Below, piece by piece: positions 34,675-57,000 of a stretch of DNA of 64,000 bases (positions are counted from its first letter, which is position 1; each line of letters starts with the position of its first letter). The position numbers were made by a program, and so were the translations under genes. This stretch comes from Tubiluchus corallicola (taxonomy: Eukaryota > Priapulida > Priapulimorpha > Priapulimorphida > Tubiluchidae). The stretch lies in the NCBI GenBank assembly GCA_030141605.1, contig JAQGDQ010000497.1:99841-163840 (forward strand), given 5' to 3'. The notes beneath the pieces are model-generated. The model ran no database searches and was not told where the DNA came from. It was given only the letters and a program-made list of their open reading frames with translations.

Positions 34675-35750
34675 TTGGCTGTCAAATGCAAAGCTAACAC
34701 TAGCTATCCCTATCTTCATTTCGCCAACCAGTGAAAGCTGGCACATGGTTGTATGATTTAGTCTTGTAAAGAACCTGTTTTAAATGACAGATTCTACTTT
34801 TGAGGAGTGAATGATGTGACTAAATCCTTCAAGAAACATTGGCGTGGCTGACATGAATAATGAATTAATAATGAATTAATATGATTAATATCCTGACTAA
34901 GTCTACAATGTGACGATAATGAGTTTGTCACACTGTCATCAATGCATTTCAGTGGCATAATCTGGGTTGCTGTTGTTTATCCTTGCAGCTTACAGTTACA
35001 GTTACGGATACGGGTTAAGCATCGATGATCGCTTTTTGTCACTTGATCTATTCCTCTCTGCATATTTGGTTTTATTGATTCTTGTTACTCTTGCTTTTAG
35101 TTTCTAACTTTCAATAAGAATTATTTGCAGACGAGACACTAACCTGCCAAATTTGTAAGCATCATCTAATGCAGAGTTGTCAAAAATCAGCGAGTGGATG
35201 AAAGCAACTAATTGTCAGTTAATTAATACCTCTAAAATTATAATTATTAGTAATAATAAAAATCAGCAATTACCTGTGAAAATAAATGATCATAATATCT
35301 ATCATAAAATACTTAGCTCTTTATATCTTATATTGATTCTGATACAAAATGGAAATTCCCCATTAATATAATAAAATAATATTATTATTATAGCAAATTA
35401 AGTAAAACTGTCGGCTTTATTGCTTAACCCCGATACTATGGATAGAAACACGTTAAAACTTATGATCGTACCGTACATTTGTTTCTCTTTGCCTTGAATA
35501 TTGTATCCTTTCTAGGAGAAAAGGTAAAATTACTTACGTTCATGCAGTACACAACAAAACTGTTAGATAAATGACGTTTGCAAAACTACATGATCATGCT
35601 ACACCCTCGTATACTTTCCTTGCTCTCCCCTAAAGAGAGAGAAAGAAGATGTTTACTCATTACAGCTGTTCAAGTTTATGCATTACGTACATCAAAATAA
35701 TACTTTGTCCTCATTGTATGCTGACGTTAATTACAAATTCGTGTTCGGGT

Positions 35751-35817
35751 AGTACCAATCCTAATACACACTGTTGAGGGTAGGGGACCCCCAACCGTGT
35801 GTATTAGGATTGGTACT
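35751..35817. repeat. Near-perfect 30-bp hairpin
   Basis: The left arm begins AGTACCAATCCTAATACACA and the right arm ends with its exact reverse complement. The arms (35751-35780 and 35788-35817) pair over 30 bp with two mismatches, around a 7-nt loop TAGGGGA. It could be a foldback element or a small-RNA precursor. Confidence 0.85.
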
Positions 35818-36803
35818 AGCCGAGATATTAGCCTGCACGCTACAAATAGTTAAATCTGCACTTAATACTACTGATTGAGGGAGTACAGAGCGTTGTGTTT
35901 GTCGATGTAAATAATCGCGCACGTTCTCTGTGCTTATACGATGTATAGGGCTACTGATGTAGGCAAGCACCTGTTCATTCACTTATATATGCAAATATTG
36001 ACTATTGATTGCGATATTAAGCGTTAATTAGTGTCTGATTCTCCCAGTAATAATATCATTCGACATGCCGCTTTTATGACACGCCACTCTGCTTTGATTT
36101 GTAGCAATTGTGTATAAATATATATAATAACTATCCTTTTATATAGCAATGATCTATCGCCGTTGTTTTAGCCTGTACAATGACTAGTCTACATTTAGCA
36201 AAATTCTCTATAATTATTCTGTCCAAACGTGATTTGCTTATTGTATAAATGTTTGTGACTATACAAATTTGAAGACACTGGTAACGAAAGGTATTACTCT
36301 GTGAGTATCATACTGCAAATTGTTTCCGATAAAATATCTCTGTAGCCTCAACACGCAACACAAACGCAATAAAACCGAAACACTAAACTAATGAGCTAGA
36401 ATATAAAAGCTCCCGGCTAAATAACTTTAATGACGAAAATAATAGTGTTTACATTGACAAGGATTTCGAGAAGTGACATGATTTGAACTGATACAACTTA
36501 CACAAATAGAATAAGTAGTGAAAAGATTATTTTAACAACCTGAACGCTTAAAAAGTTATGGTTATGACATAGATACAGTGATTTACTGAAGTTAAACAAC
36601 TGAAGCCAAAGAAGATGTGAACTATGTCACCTGACAGCTATTTCACAATGTTAACAAGTACAAGGAAGGTCACTTACCGAATCCATCTCTCTCACCACCC
36701 GCTCCTGTCTCTACTCTAACTGCCTACCAAGTGAAAACATAGAGAGATTCCACAACAAATATTTCTTGTAAAGCTGTTTTAACACAACTTGTGTTTCTCC
36801 CCG

Positions 36804-36862
36804 CTCTCTCTCTCTCTCTCTCTCTCTCCCGCACCTGCTTGACATATATATATATATATGTC
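36804..36862. repeat. (CT)n microsatellite and (TA)n palindrome
   Basis: About 13 CT units run from 36804 to 36828, followed after a short spacer by GACATATATATATATATATG, which with the next bases is self-complementary. Confidence 0.9.
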
Positions 36863-37613
36863 AAAACGATCTTCAGATTTATACCGTCTGTTGAAAATCT
36901 AGCATAAATACGCATAAACGGAATTGATATTCGAAAATTGAGAAGTATTTCTATTCAAAAGATATTATTGAGTAAAACTGTGACGTTTCAGGTACAGATT
37001 TCTAGTTTTAAGTGAGAAATCAGCGACTGAAATGTTATGACGGATCCTGGCAATGATATCCGAAGCAGAAGACACTGCAAGTTTAGATTAACATTCACTT
37101 CACCAAAATATAACAGTAGTTTAGTTCGAAAATATCTAGTGCATTACAAAAACAGTGACTAACAGGGAACTCTGACGTGCGACAAAATATCCATATACAA
37201 TAAAATTGAGCGTTACTACAGCAATTGAATTGATATTATATCACAATTCTATATTTCATCGAGCATTAGCTTGATGTGCTTTAGAAGAAACAGATGTGTA
37301 ATGTGTTGTTTATATTGACTGCTCACTCAAAATCAACCAAATCAATCAATGATCCAAATACCTAATGCATGATCACCAATATTGCATTTTTAAAATTTTA
37401 TTCGAAGAGATTCTTCATTAGTTTAATTGATTAATTATCACTGTTTTTTTTTGTAATGCAACATTAATCTTCCCTTCATTATCATCTATTGTCAAGCATT
37501 TTTTCCACTTTGTTACAAATCTGAGCATACACAAGCACTTATAATTCCCACGTCTTTGCATTCACACACGAGCATGGGCAACCATCCACCTACAGCACTT
37601 ATACCACATTTAT

Positions 37614-37632
37614 GGTTAGGGTTAGGGTTAGG
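37614..37632. repeat. Short interstitial TTAGGG repeat
   Basis: GGTTAGGGTTAGGGTTAGG contains three TTAGG(G) units, the common metazoan telomere motif, far from any chromosome end as judged by the genes on both sides. Confidence 0.8.
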
Positions 37633-38185
37633 ATTTGGGATAGTCCCATTAATGCAGTCGAAGGGGTGAAAAAAAATTAAAAATAAAGAAATGATAAATA
37701 AATAAAAAAGATTCCTTGAGGGGTCTGGCGTTCCCCCTTGGGGGTGCCCCTAAACTACGCAGTGTTACAATATCACCACTACTGAAAACTATTAATAATT
37801 AACTATGAAGAATTTTCAATTATTGTAAACCTACTGTTCAATATTTCAATACAAATGATTAATAGGTGCAGTTTTATACTTTGATGTTATAGGAGATACA
37901 TAACTTATTTTAACCAGTTCGCAGTGCAAATTTATATTTTGTTATTGTCTTAGCAGAAGAGTGGCAGACTCAGGCTATATGATCTTGTGGTCTTTTCGCC
38001 ACATTGTCTCTCTTGGTTATTTCTCCACTGTTACTGTAATATTTGCCAACTTAAATTGAGGTAAATAAACTATTCTGTACTCTGTAAAGTTTTGGTGTTG
38101 CTTCTGCTACTGTTTTTGTTGCTCCCTTAAAATGATTAGAGTTATCGAACTAGACTAGGAGATGTAAAACTAGCTAGCTTCCAGC

Positions 38186-38330
38186 CTTTGAGGTCTGTGA
38201 CTTACCATTTGATTTCCGATCATCCAATTGGCTCAGTCGCAGAAAGTAAAGCATGCGCGGGTAATAAAACACATGTAAATTGACATTGGCCTCGCTTTCA
38301 ATCTAGCCGCTGCAGTCATCAGCAAGCACA
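38186..38330 (+). promoter_or_regulatory. Probable MIER1 promoter and leader
   Basis: This short GC-richer stretch directly upstream of the first codon contains ATCCAATTGG (a CCAAT-type box, near 38222), GCATGCGCGG, and CGCTTTC/CTGCAG text. No TATA box is obvious. Assigned by position and composition only. Confidence 0.4.
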
Positions 38331-47101
<8,771 letters not shown>

Positions 47102-50100
47102 CTGCACAAGTCTAGCTAAATACTAAATTAATTTAATTATATTCTTTGTATTTGAGCTTTTGTCGTGTGTGTAATTATGCAGTGTTTGTCTGCTAAGTGG
47201 TACATCCTGTCAAGTGTTTATTGTTATAGGCAATGTTGAATACTTGCCAGTCTGGGAATAGTCCAACGAAACTTGGACATTTCTTTCGTTAACAAGCAAC
47301 TGGCATTAAGATTTTTATATCGTGAAACTTTAATCGATTTCTCTTTGTTTGAGAGTTTTTTGCAGTGAGTGGTAAATTTGAAGTAAGGCTAAAAATGGAC
47401 AATAATAGCCGATATCAGACTGTCTGTACCATTTATTTTTTAGTAGCTGATTCACAGTGAGAGTTAAACACCTCTTGCAATATCTATAAACACGTAAAAA
47501 ACAGTGATTAGCGATCTGGCTAAACACTTAATTTAAACATTAAGTCAAAGAAAGTCTTGGTGTATTGTTCTATTGGTCCCTAATTAGTTAAGTAAAATTA
47601 TTTTTATAGATTTATCTCAAAATTACTGACCAGTATTAGATTTGCATTACATACTTGCATTTCACATTTTTAAAACATCTTATCATTGTTGTTTCTTATC
47701 ATTTCATGATAAGCAGAGTTCCTACGTGATCAGGAGGTGCCACCAGTGCAATTGTTGATGAATCTTGCAATCTCTTATGCAAAATTACTTTTGATAGCTC
47801 AAATCAATCTTTGCAGCCAATGCTTGTATCGTATCTAAGAAATTCCAGTAATAAATTATGCATTTCCGTATAGCTTAATCCGGTCTAATGACTGCTGTAA
47901 ATACTGTATATACTAGTGATAGTTATAGGTATATTATATATTATAAATTTCCAAGTTAAAAAATACTCGTCCAGCTGGAATATTTTATTATCATCACGTA
48001 TAGTTTTTATCATGCCGATGTCGTGTGTTCATGTAAAAAATATTACATTAAGATTAGGCATAGAGAGTGGCCCGGCGGTACGAGTTCATTTCATATGAGT
48101 TTGTTTACCCTTATTATTATTATTTATTGTTGCAGTGTATGCTGTGTTTTATAAGACCAGGCTAGTGTCCTCAATAAGCAGTTTAGTTATGTGATATTAC
48201 TATTATTACTATTGAAGTATTTGTGAGTTTACTCTACTTAAGATTAGGTTAGTTTTTATAATGAAGTACTCTGGCTGATTTAGTGAGCTTCGAAGAAATG
48301 TTTCTGGTATTTACTATTATTTTGTAGATGTTTTACTCAAGGGTAATGTTTTCACCATGAATATCCTTTAAAGGACAAGAAAAGGGGTACTTGGAGTATG
48401 TTTCAGAAAAAACGCCCTAAAAAATTACATGACTTCATAGCAATTTTATGTGTATGTCGTACTCGCGTTGGAAGGATTTTTTTGTTTGTTTTGTTTAATC
48501 TCTCGCAAAACTGTTCTGACCGCGCAATTACGTGGTGTCATATACGCACAACGTAAATCAGAGGAAGAAAAGGAAATGTTAAATTATGTCCCACAAAACT
48601 TTCCATGCAAAATTATATTACTTAGCATTTCGCTTACCTGTTTGAAAGACTTATGTAACTAGAAATTAAATTTAAATTATTTAAAATGTTTTCACCAGTT
48701 GGTAAAATGTCGTTGACTCACCCTCCAGGGTGCACCACTCTCTAACCAAAACAGATATTTTTGATCTTATTGACAAGATACAGTAATTTAAAATTTTGCT
48801 TAGTTAGTGATGTGTACGCTACGAATGCCGTGGCTGTCGTTTCAAACTTTACTCTGTGTTATTTTAAACTTGTTTCAAATGATTTAACATCAAAATGGTT
48901 GCATCTAACGTTTATCACGGGAGTTTAAATTTACATGTTTTATACAGCGTTACTGCTTATGCAAGTCCTTTGTACAAAAAGGAAGTATGTAAGTGGTATA
49001 AAATTTATAGACAATTTTTTTAAGCTATATGTAAGTGAGGGTTTTCTAGTGCTTTAAGTCATCGGTCGAAATTTCTCACAAAATCTTACGAAAAAAAATG
49101 TGTGAATCATAGGAAAGTAAAACTGTAAAACAGATTGTTCTTTCTGGTAGAAAACAAGAAGTTGTTTGTGTTGACTGAATAATGATATTTCTAATCAACT
49201 TTTACTAAAATTTTGTAAAAAAAATTAAAAGTGGTAGGTTTGTTATTCTAGTAGCTATGCTTTCTTTCGTTGCTTTATTTTCTATTTAGGATGAAATGTG
49301 TTGTTATGAAGAAAATGTTTTTCACTAAAGTAGAACGCATACTACATACCTAGCTTTGTACTTACAATTTTTAGTTAGAATTAGTTAAATTTGTCTCGTG
49401 CAACTCTTCCTAGGTGCTCCGTGAAGGGAAAAAGTTGTGGTCTAACACACACTAGCGTAACGTGGGACATTTTTGTAAATATTGGTACGGTTTGATTACT
49501 GCTTTGTAAATACATGTAGCATAAACGTAAAAAAATAATTTAATAGTATCATGTGATAGTTGATAACCATGTATTCCACAACTCCATTTTCTCCATATCA
49601 TAAGGTAATTGACGGCTATTGTTCTTAGCGAAGATTTTTGTCCGCATTTTTTACGTATGACCATTTTTATTGGACTTATAATGCGACATATAATGTCCCC
49701 AAATTTCATTCAACTTGCCTTTTTGCTATTAAAATTTGTTTTTATTAGTAAATGTGGCTTAAATCGCTTGTTCAATTGTCAATTTTTACTATTTAAACAT
49801 TAGCACTTCAGCCGGTACATGCCAGGAAATTCTCTGTTTAATTTCTGATTTCACGTTATCACTTAGTTTGAATAAAAACATTGACTTATAATTACAATAC
49901 TTTTTTCTTGTTCAGCGGGCTAGAATGAAATGATTATACTGTTTTAAACTAAATCATGATTAATTTTCGTGAACTGGTGATGCTACTTTCTGTCTCCTTT
50001 CAAAGCTTGTGGTTTTTTTTATTAAATTAAATAAGCAAACTCAATTGTTACCCTGAATGTAACACTTTAAAGTCAGTTTGGTGGGTTATTTATCATTAAG

Positions 50101-51025
50101 TGTGTACCAGTCTAGCATTTCCTATTGAAATTATACGAGCTCTCAGCACTTGTGCATTTGTTAATAGTCACTATCAAAACCTATAACTGATTTTTTACTT
50201 TGACCCACTGTATTAAGTTTGTTCTTTTTCTTCATTCTTTTATCGATTGCCTTTATATGCTCTACCTACTATTTAGAATGTCAGGTTTGTGATTTCAAAT
50301 TTGGTACTACCATGGGTATTTATTTTAACAGCATCCGTGTGTTTCTATGTACATTCTTGTTTTGCTCTCTCGTAGCTATAATAGTTTGATACTTATACAC
50401 ATTGTAAACTTGCAACAGCTGTATAGCACTTATAAATTAATAAATTCTGTACCAGAAGAAATGTTATTTTTTCTTTTCTTTCTTTTTTCATTGTACACTG
50501 TACACTAAAGCCTAGTGCATACCAATCAGCTGGTTTTTTTGGCAAGGAAAAAACTGGCTGCCATACTAAGTTTCTTCGCATTACTAGGTCTGCTAATTAT
50601 GCTCTCACAGCCCCTCATTTGCTTGCTTTCTGACATTTTTTGAGCTGCATAAAAAGGGTTTCATCGGACAGAGTGAAGAAGGGCTGGTTACGTGAATTTT
50701 TTTTGAAAAATTTTGTCTTGCTTATCGACCTTTCGTTGATCTCAAATTGAAGCCTTCAACCCATTAAATGCCAGATAGGAATGATCAAATTGCCATGATA
50801 AAGAAGTGGCATTGGGAAGAGTAATTCCCGTAGATTGCCATGTAAACAAAACCTTAAAGTGTGGTTAAAAGTTACAAAATGTGATCCTATAATTTTATAT
50901 CAAATTATATGCTCTGTAACATGTCACTAACGCTAACCACGAGGGAAGTTGCTGACGGAGACGGGGTGAAAAATCGATTGGTGCGTTCTGGGTGTTGCTT
51001 GATTGTTTTGTTCTGGACAGAAAGC
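47102..51025. other. MIER1 3' UTR and intergenic DNA before SPTLC1
   Basis: AATAAA at 47850-47855 is the first clear poly(A) signal after MIER1. No exon was recognised in the following 3 kb. The last 90 bp before SPTLC1 (from about 50930) are GC-richer and include GACGGAGACGGGG, a likely promoter/leader region, ending in a strong acceptor at 51019-51020. Confidence 0.5.
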
Positions 51026-54000
51026 ATGGCGGACGTTTGGTATCCTTATGAGATGTTTCAAGCTTTTCTTTTGGTATGTTTGAAGTAATATTATGTACTA
51101 TAACGTTATAACCATTTTTATAAAATTGTTATTGTCCAAGATATCTTACTTAAAGGTATCTTACCTACCCCTCACTTATGCATTGATTTTATCCTACTCA
51201 CATTTGTTTACTACACTTTATTTGTTTAACTTGTCAACTCACAACACGGCGGTGTTTGCTTGCGGCATATGCGCACTATAAGTCTAATAACCCGCATCGA
51301 TTGTGGCTATTATTTCCAAGACAAGTGTTGCTAAAACAACACATCGGAAAATAAAGTGCGTTGTCTGTGGAAGCTATGTTCATGATAGGCTTAATTATTG
51401 AAATTAATAATAATAATACTAATTAATAGCAAGTTTTTATTTTGATTTACTTTAGTTTTTACCTATTTGCATTGTTGAAAAAGTATGGCATAGTGATGTA
51501 AAAACAATGTATAGTAATGTGCACAGCATATTGTATTATGCTATAAATGAGTAGCATGAGGCAAATAAATTTAATGTTAAAAATATATTGAGCATTTCAG
51601 CATTCAAATTTTAGTTGACAAGTATATGATTCAAAATTATATTATTGAAGTTTTTTTTTGAATTTTTTATTATTATCACATTCAGTGCAATAGTGATATT
51701 AAGTACATGGTGACATCAAAATTATAACTTCATCCTGTAATAAATTATTATGTATCATACACTTTCATTATCATAAAAGAATAATTGTACTACATTATAA
51801 GTAAACAAAGTGCAGCTTTAACTTTTATGCAGAAAACAGGATGATGTGAACTGGCTGCGAGCAAAATAAGCAATTCAGACCAACTTATGCAACTAGGGGT
51901 GATCACCTTGTATAAATGATTTTCTCTGATACTTTTATCATAACCAGTTGGGAGAGAGGTAGTGCAGAAACTCGCAGCTGTGAATCAGTGGCTTACACAA
52001 TTTTAATATTTTGTTATCTAAAAATGATGTAAAAGGCTGAACAATTGTTACAGTTTTCTGTACCGATGCTAGCCTGCGGTAAAAAGAATTGCTATACTGT
52101 ACCTCAAAATCTAGTAATGAAATATGTTAACAGTTTAGTTCACAAATAAATGAAAACTTTGTGCTTTGTAACTGTACTTATTTGAGATACTTCACGCAGC
52201 TTCAGTAAGTTTTTGGGTTTTTAGACTGTAGCTATACATGTTATCCTGTATGTAATCAATGTCATAAACTATCATGCTGAATCATCTATGCCAGGGGTGT
52301 GCAAATTGCGGCCCGAGGGCCACTTGCGGCCCGCTGAGAGAATTTGTGTGGCCCGTGCCCGCAAAGAGATTTGTCAACCTAATGTATGTGCGGCCCGGGT
52401 TATTAATTGAGTGTATCCAGCTGAAGTCCGTGCCACAATCCCAAAGATAGTGCGGGTAGTTTTTTCTACTAGATCGGATGCCATTAACCCTTACAAGACG
52501 GCTGTAGCTTAATGTCACTGTACTACACAGACTGTGTGATACACATTACTAATATGCATTGTAATGAAATTACCACTATCTGTCCTGAAAGTAGAAACAT
52601 ATGGTTTGTAATATAAATTTTAATAATTTCTAAAATAGTTTCTTGGGTGTAGTAGTAATGATGTACACAGGTCGGATGCAAAAAAATCGTTATTAGGCCT
52701 TTCTGTACTTGGCTCCTCGATCAAACTGCCTGTGGCCTGCAGGAATTGCGGGAAAGTTTAATGTGGCCCGGCTAGTCACATAATTTGCACACCGCTGATC
52801 TATGCAATCATTTTAGTTTTACACTTTTAGCTGCTAACTGTATAAGAGTTTTATCTGGTTAGCCTTATAGCTAGGCAAATATGCTAAAGAGTGCTTGCGT
52901 GTAAAGGAAGAACCGAACAACAAAATCAAAAAGTTCTATTAAAAAGTTAGAAAATTATCATATTTAACAATTATAATTATGCTGGGAAATTAACTGGGAA
53001 ACTATGAGATATTTTTGAAATATGCAAAATGTTCATTTTCTCTGACAAATTCCGGACACATATGGCTCCCTGGCAGCAACTCTGAAGCATCTGGAAAAAT
53101 CAGGAAAAGGGGTCAAATAATATGTAACCATATTCTTAGCTATCTTGACTTTCATAACTACTGAAGCAAATGTTTTTTTCATGCGGTCGTTTGGATTCTT
53201 AACATTAACAATATTTACAGTACTTAGTGGCTATGATTAAACTAAACTTAATGAAAAATATAGGCTAACACCATTTTGCATAGCCTAAGATAATTGTTTA
53301 TGTATAAATTTGTGTAATGCAGGCACCTACGTATCATCTTGTGTTGGAATTCTTGCTCATTGTGTGGATCATTAGACTTATCTTCAAAAAAAGTTATAAG
53401 CCACATCGGACTGAACTTTCAGAAAAGGTAAAGATTTTAAATTTAGTGATTTGTTAACAAATTTTACAGTCAGGGTGGTTGCAATTCATAGGCATATGGG
53501 ATGAGACCGAGTGTGGGAGCTGTGGGTTGTGTACCAAGTTTCAACTGCCATCACGACACGTTTGGGGTCCATATACTTCTTTCAACAGTTCAGTATTCCT
53601 GGACTCCTCAAGGCTTTCTCTAGTTCTCTTAAATTCGGTGGCCGATTTTTGCTCTTTGGTTAAAGCTGGTTCCCCACTATTGAAGCCATGTAAGTTATAT
53701 GAGTAAAGATGCATTGAAATTTCTAAGTACTATTACAGATGTATATGCCTGTAATACTGTGGTGTCAGATTTTGTCCTTTTATACTTACTGCGGTGCCTA
53801 ACGCTCACCTTTGAAGGTGTCACATTGCAATGAAATATGGCATCTTATTCGAAAAGGAATAAAGCAAATACTTATTCAAGAAGTAGAGATGTGTACAAAC
53901 TAACTTTCATTGGTCTGACTCTTACTAAGACTATAGTCAATTTATGAAGTTTTCAGCTGCCTTTCAATGATCTGCTAGTTAAAAGCTCATCTTTGTTGAT

Positions 54001-57000
54001 GTGATGACTAGTTTTCTCTTAGCAACGCATCCTGTTTCAGAGAAGAAACGTAATTTCCAGTTAACACCCGAGAAGCAGCTGAATTTAACAAGCTATGTTT
54101 TGTATGTCATAGTTTTAACATTGAGGACAATTTTAACCTTTTCTGAAGCAATGTGGATTAATGTTGTTATTTTCGTGGGTTGTAAATATGCAGCTCCAGA
54201 TCAGGCAAAAATGCAATTGATACTGTACCTTAACCCTTTCATACCAGTTGTATCCCATGGGACACGAGAATATTCTCTGCCTTTAAAATTAATAAAATTT
54301 TGATTTAAACCAAATAGACAACAATAGACTAAAAATTGTGATAAAATGGCAAACTAGAAAATCTACATAGCATGACAAACCGTGTAAGGTACAGTACTTT
54401 AGAGACGACTTTGTACAGATCAGCATAGCATGCATACTAAATGTCTTAAATACTTCAAAAAATTATCAGCAGTTGCAAAATAAAGCACATTTTATGCTTC
54501 CATTGAATCCCAATGTATCCCGTGAGATACAGGCTATATTTAGCACACGGGCACAGGTAGAAAAAAATAATTATTATGTGTAAACAAGATGGACATGCTG
54601 AACAAAAGTACCAAGCCAAAAATTTTTTCTTATTAAAAAAATAATTTGGGACTGAAAGGGTTAAAGAAGCTTATTATTTAATTGCCAACTGTTTCTTTCC
54701 AGTTGGTCATTATCGATCATGCTTTACCATTCTGATTTTTTGTTACAAGGTACAACGAAGATTATTGGCTCAGAGTTTTTTATGCTCTTAACTTATTTGC
54801 AACAGGAAAAAGAGGACTTGATTGCAGAATGGATTCCGGAACCTCTAGTGCCAGAAACACCTGCAGATCATCCTGCTTTACATGCACGCGTCATTGAAGG
54901 GTAAGACTAATGTTGTAGAAATTAACACTGAATTGAGGTCTGTCTTAACTACCGTGTGTTGCTTAGAAAACCTGTTTGGATTGTTGGCAAATATGCAACA
55001 CCTAATCCAGCAGAAATTAACACTGACAATACACTGCATTGAAGTGTTTTTAGCTGGCTGTGTGTTGCTTAGAAAACCTGTTTGGATTGTTGGCAAATAT
55101 GCAATACCTGGCAAGCAAAACCCCAGCTTCTTTTTATCACCAGTTATATAATTACATCACGTAGCTTATTCAGCCCTGGATTAACCAATAAGCTTACAAA
55201 ATCAGCATGTGCTTAAGGCCTCGGGGGGGGGGGGGGTGGTGAGGAACCCCCAAAGTTTTTTTCAAATCGAATAATCACACAAAAAATAAAATATACTGGA
55301 ATATGCGTGGCACTTTCTGTGTTTGTTTACAACATGGCATTTTTCATTCATTATCAGTTTCCTTAAGTAGTGAAAATGATAGTGTTTGCACTGTGTTTGT
55401 TATGACAAGTTTTGTTCACTATGTTATGCTGATCTTATGTAATAAGCTACTCTATGTTTATTGCAAGATTTGTTGATTCTCATGTAGATATGCTAAATGA
55501 GTGGCCTTTTATAAGATTTTGAGTCATCTCTGTATTTTTAATTTGCTATCACTTTTTGTGCTATGTAAAGCCGATGCCCTAGTATTTACTATAAATAAAT
55601 CTTACTGCAAGTTTTTTCATTTTGAAAGATAAAATTTTGTTTCACAGTTTACTATTGTTTTTATTCGGAATTACATTTATATAAGGGACAACATAACATT
55701 TTCAGTGCTTAGAGCTTCTTGAGCTTTTAATCCAGCCCTGAGGATATTGGTCTGAATTTAGATAACATTTAGAAATTGAAACTGTACTTTTACAGATATA
55801 CTTCGTACTTGCTAATGCTACTTTTTTTAGACTATCGTAATTTGTAACTAGCTGTTTTGTGATCTGTATTTAAAAGTACCACAAGCTTTTGCTTTAACTG
55901 TCTTTACGAGATAAACTGAGAAGATCCAGTCACTTAACAAAAATATTTCAGGAAACCAGGCAAGATTGTTACACTGAATGGTAGGAAATGCTACAATATG
56001 GCTACTTTGAATTTTCTCAACATGATTGGACAGGAAGCAGTTGAGGTATCCTAATTATTTCCTCAATTCTTAAACTGAATTGAAATCTTGCAATGAAGAT
56101 TGTTTGTCCATCTGTTTTTAATCCCTTTAGACATAAAAAGGACCATGTAGGCCAATCTTGGTGTATTTTATCATGTATAATTAGGTACACTAATGAAAGA
56201 GATTTCCTAAATCAACTACTAATGTTTGATCTTTGGCCTACAAAATATTATTAAATTCTTTTTATGCTTTATCTGCTCCACGAGCTTTTGAGTTACCATA
56301 CTCAGCTTGTGGCGTAAGACGTGCCACAGTTTATAGTAAGTTTGTAGTAATAAAGCAGTTTGAAACAACTGCTAAAAAATTTCTTTAAAGGAAAAACAGA
56401 TGATTGTGTGAACATTAGTTCAGAATAAAGAATGCTCTAAAATATTAAAAACTACAATAGCTTTTTATAAATCAGTTTTTTTTTTCAATCAAAGCTTAGA
56501 CTAAATAATAATTACCTCACATAATCAAATTTTGTTAAACTTTCAAAGCTACGTGCAGCTCAGTGAATCTACTAATATTGGCAACGGCGGCTTTTTGTCA
56601 CATTCGCATGGCCGACAAATAGAAGGCAGTACCGTGATAACCATGATCATTGAACTGCACTGTTAGTTTCTGATGTCATATGATGTAGAGCCCATTTTCG
56701 TGACATCACGTGTTTAAACAGTAACACTTACGCAAACGTGCTTGACACGCAACGGAATATGCCTGCCATTGCACAAACTGTGGTTGGTTTCTGGCGTAAG
56801 CAATAGCTGTGTTCGGTTACCATTAATTAATTTTCTAACCTAATTATTCAAATATAAAAAAGAATTGCTAACTCTTATAGACAAGAAAACGTATATTTTG
56901 GACAGTAAATTAAAATGAGATTGGGTCTAAACAATTGTCTGGTCATCCTTTAAACTCGTTACATTTGTAACAACTATGGGAGGTCAACGAATGTAATCTA

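Larger units (their letters stand above)
34700..38185. other. Gene-free block between the LINE and MIER1
   Basis: No coding exon was recognised in about 3.5 kb. It holds a strong hairpin (35751-35817), a CT microsatellite next to a TA palindrome (36804-36862), and a three-unit TTAGGG run (37614-37632) beside a GC-rich patch at 37715-37757. Confidence 0.6.
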
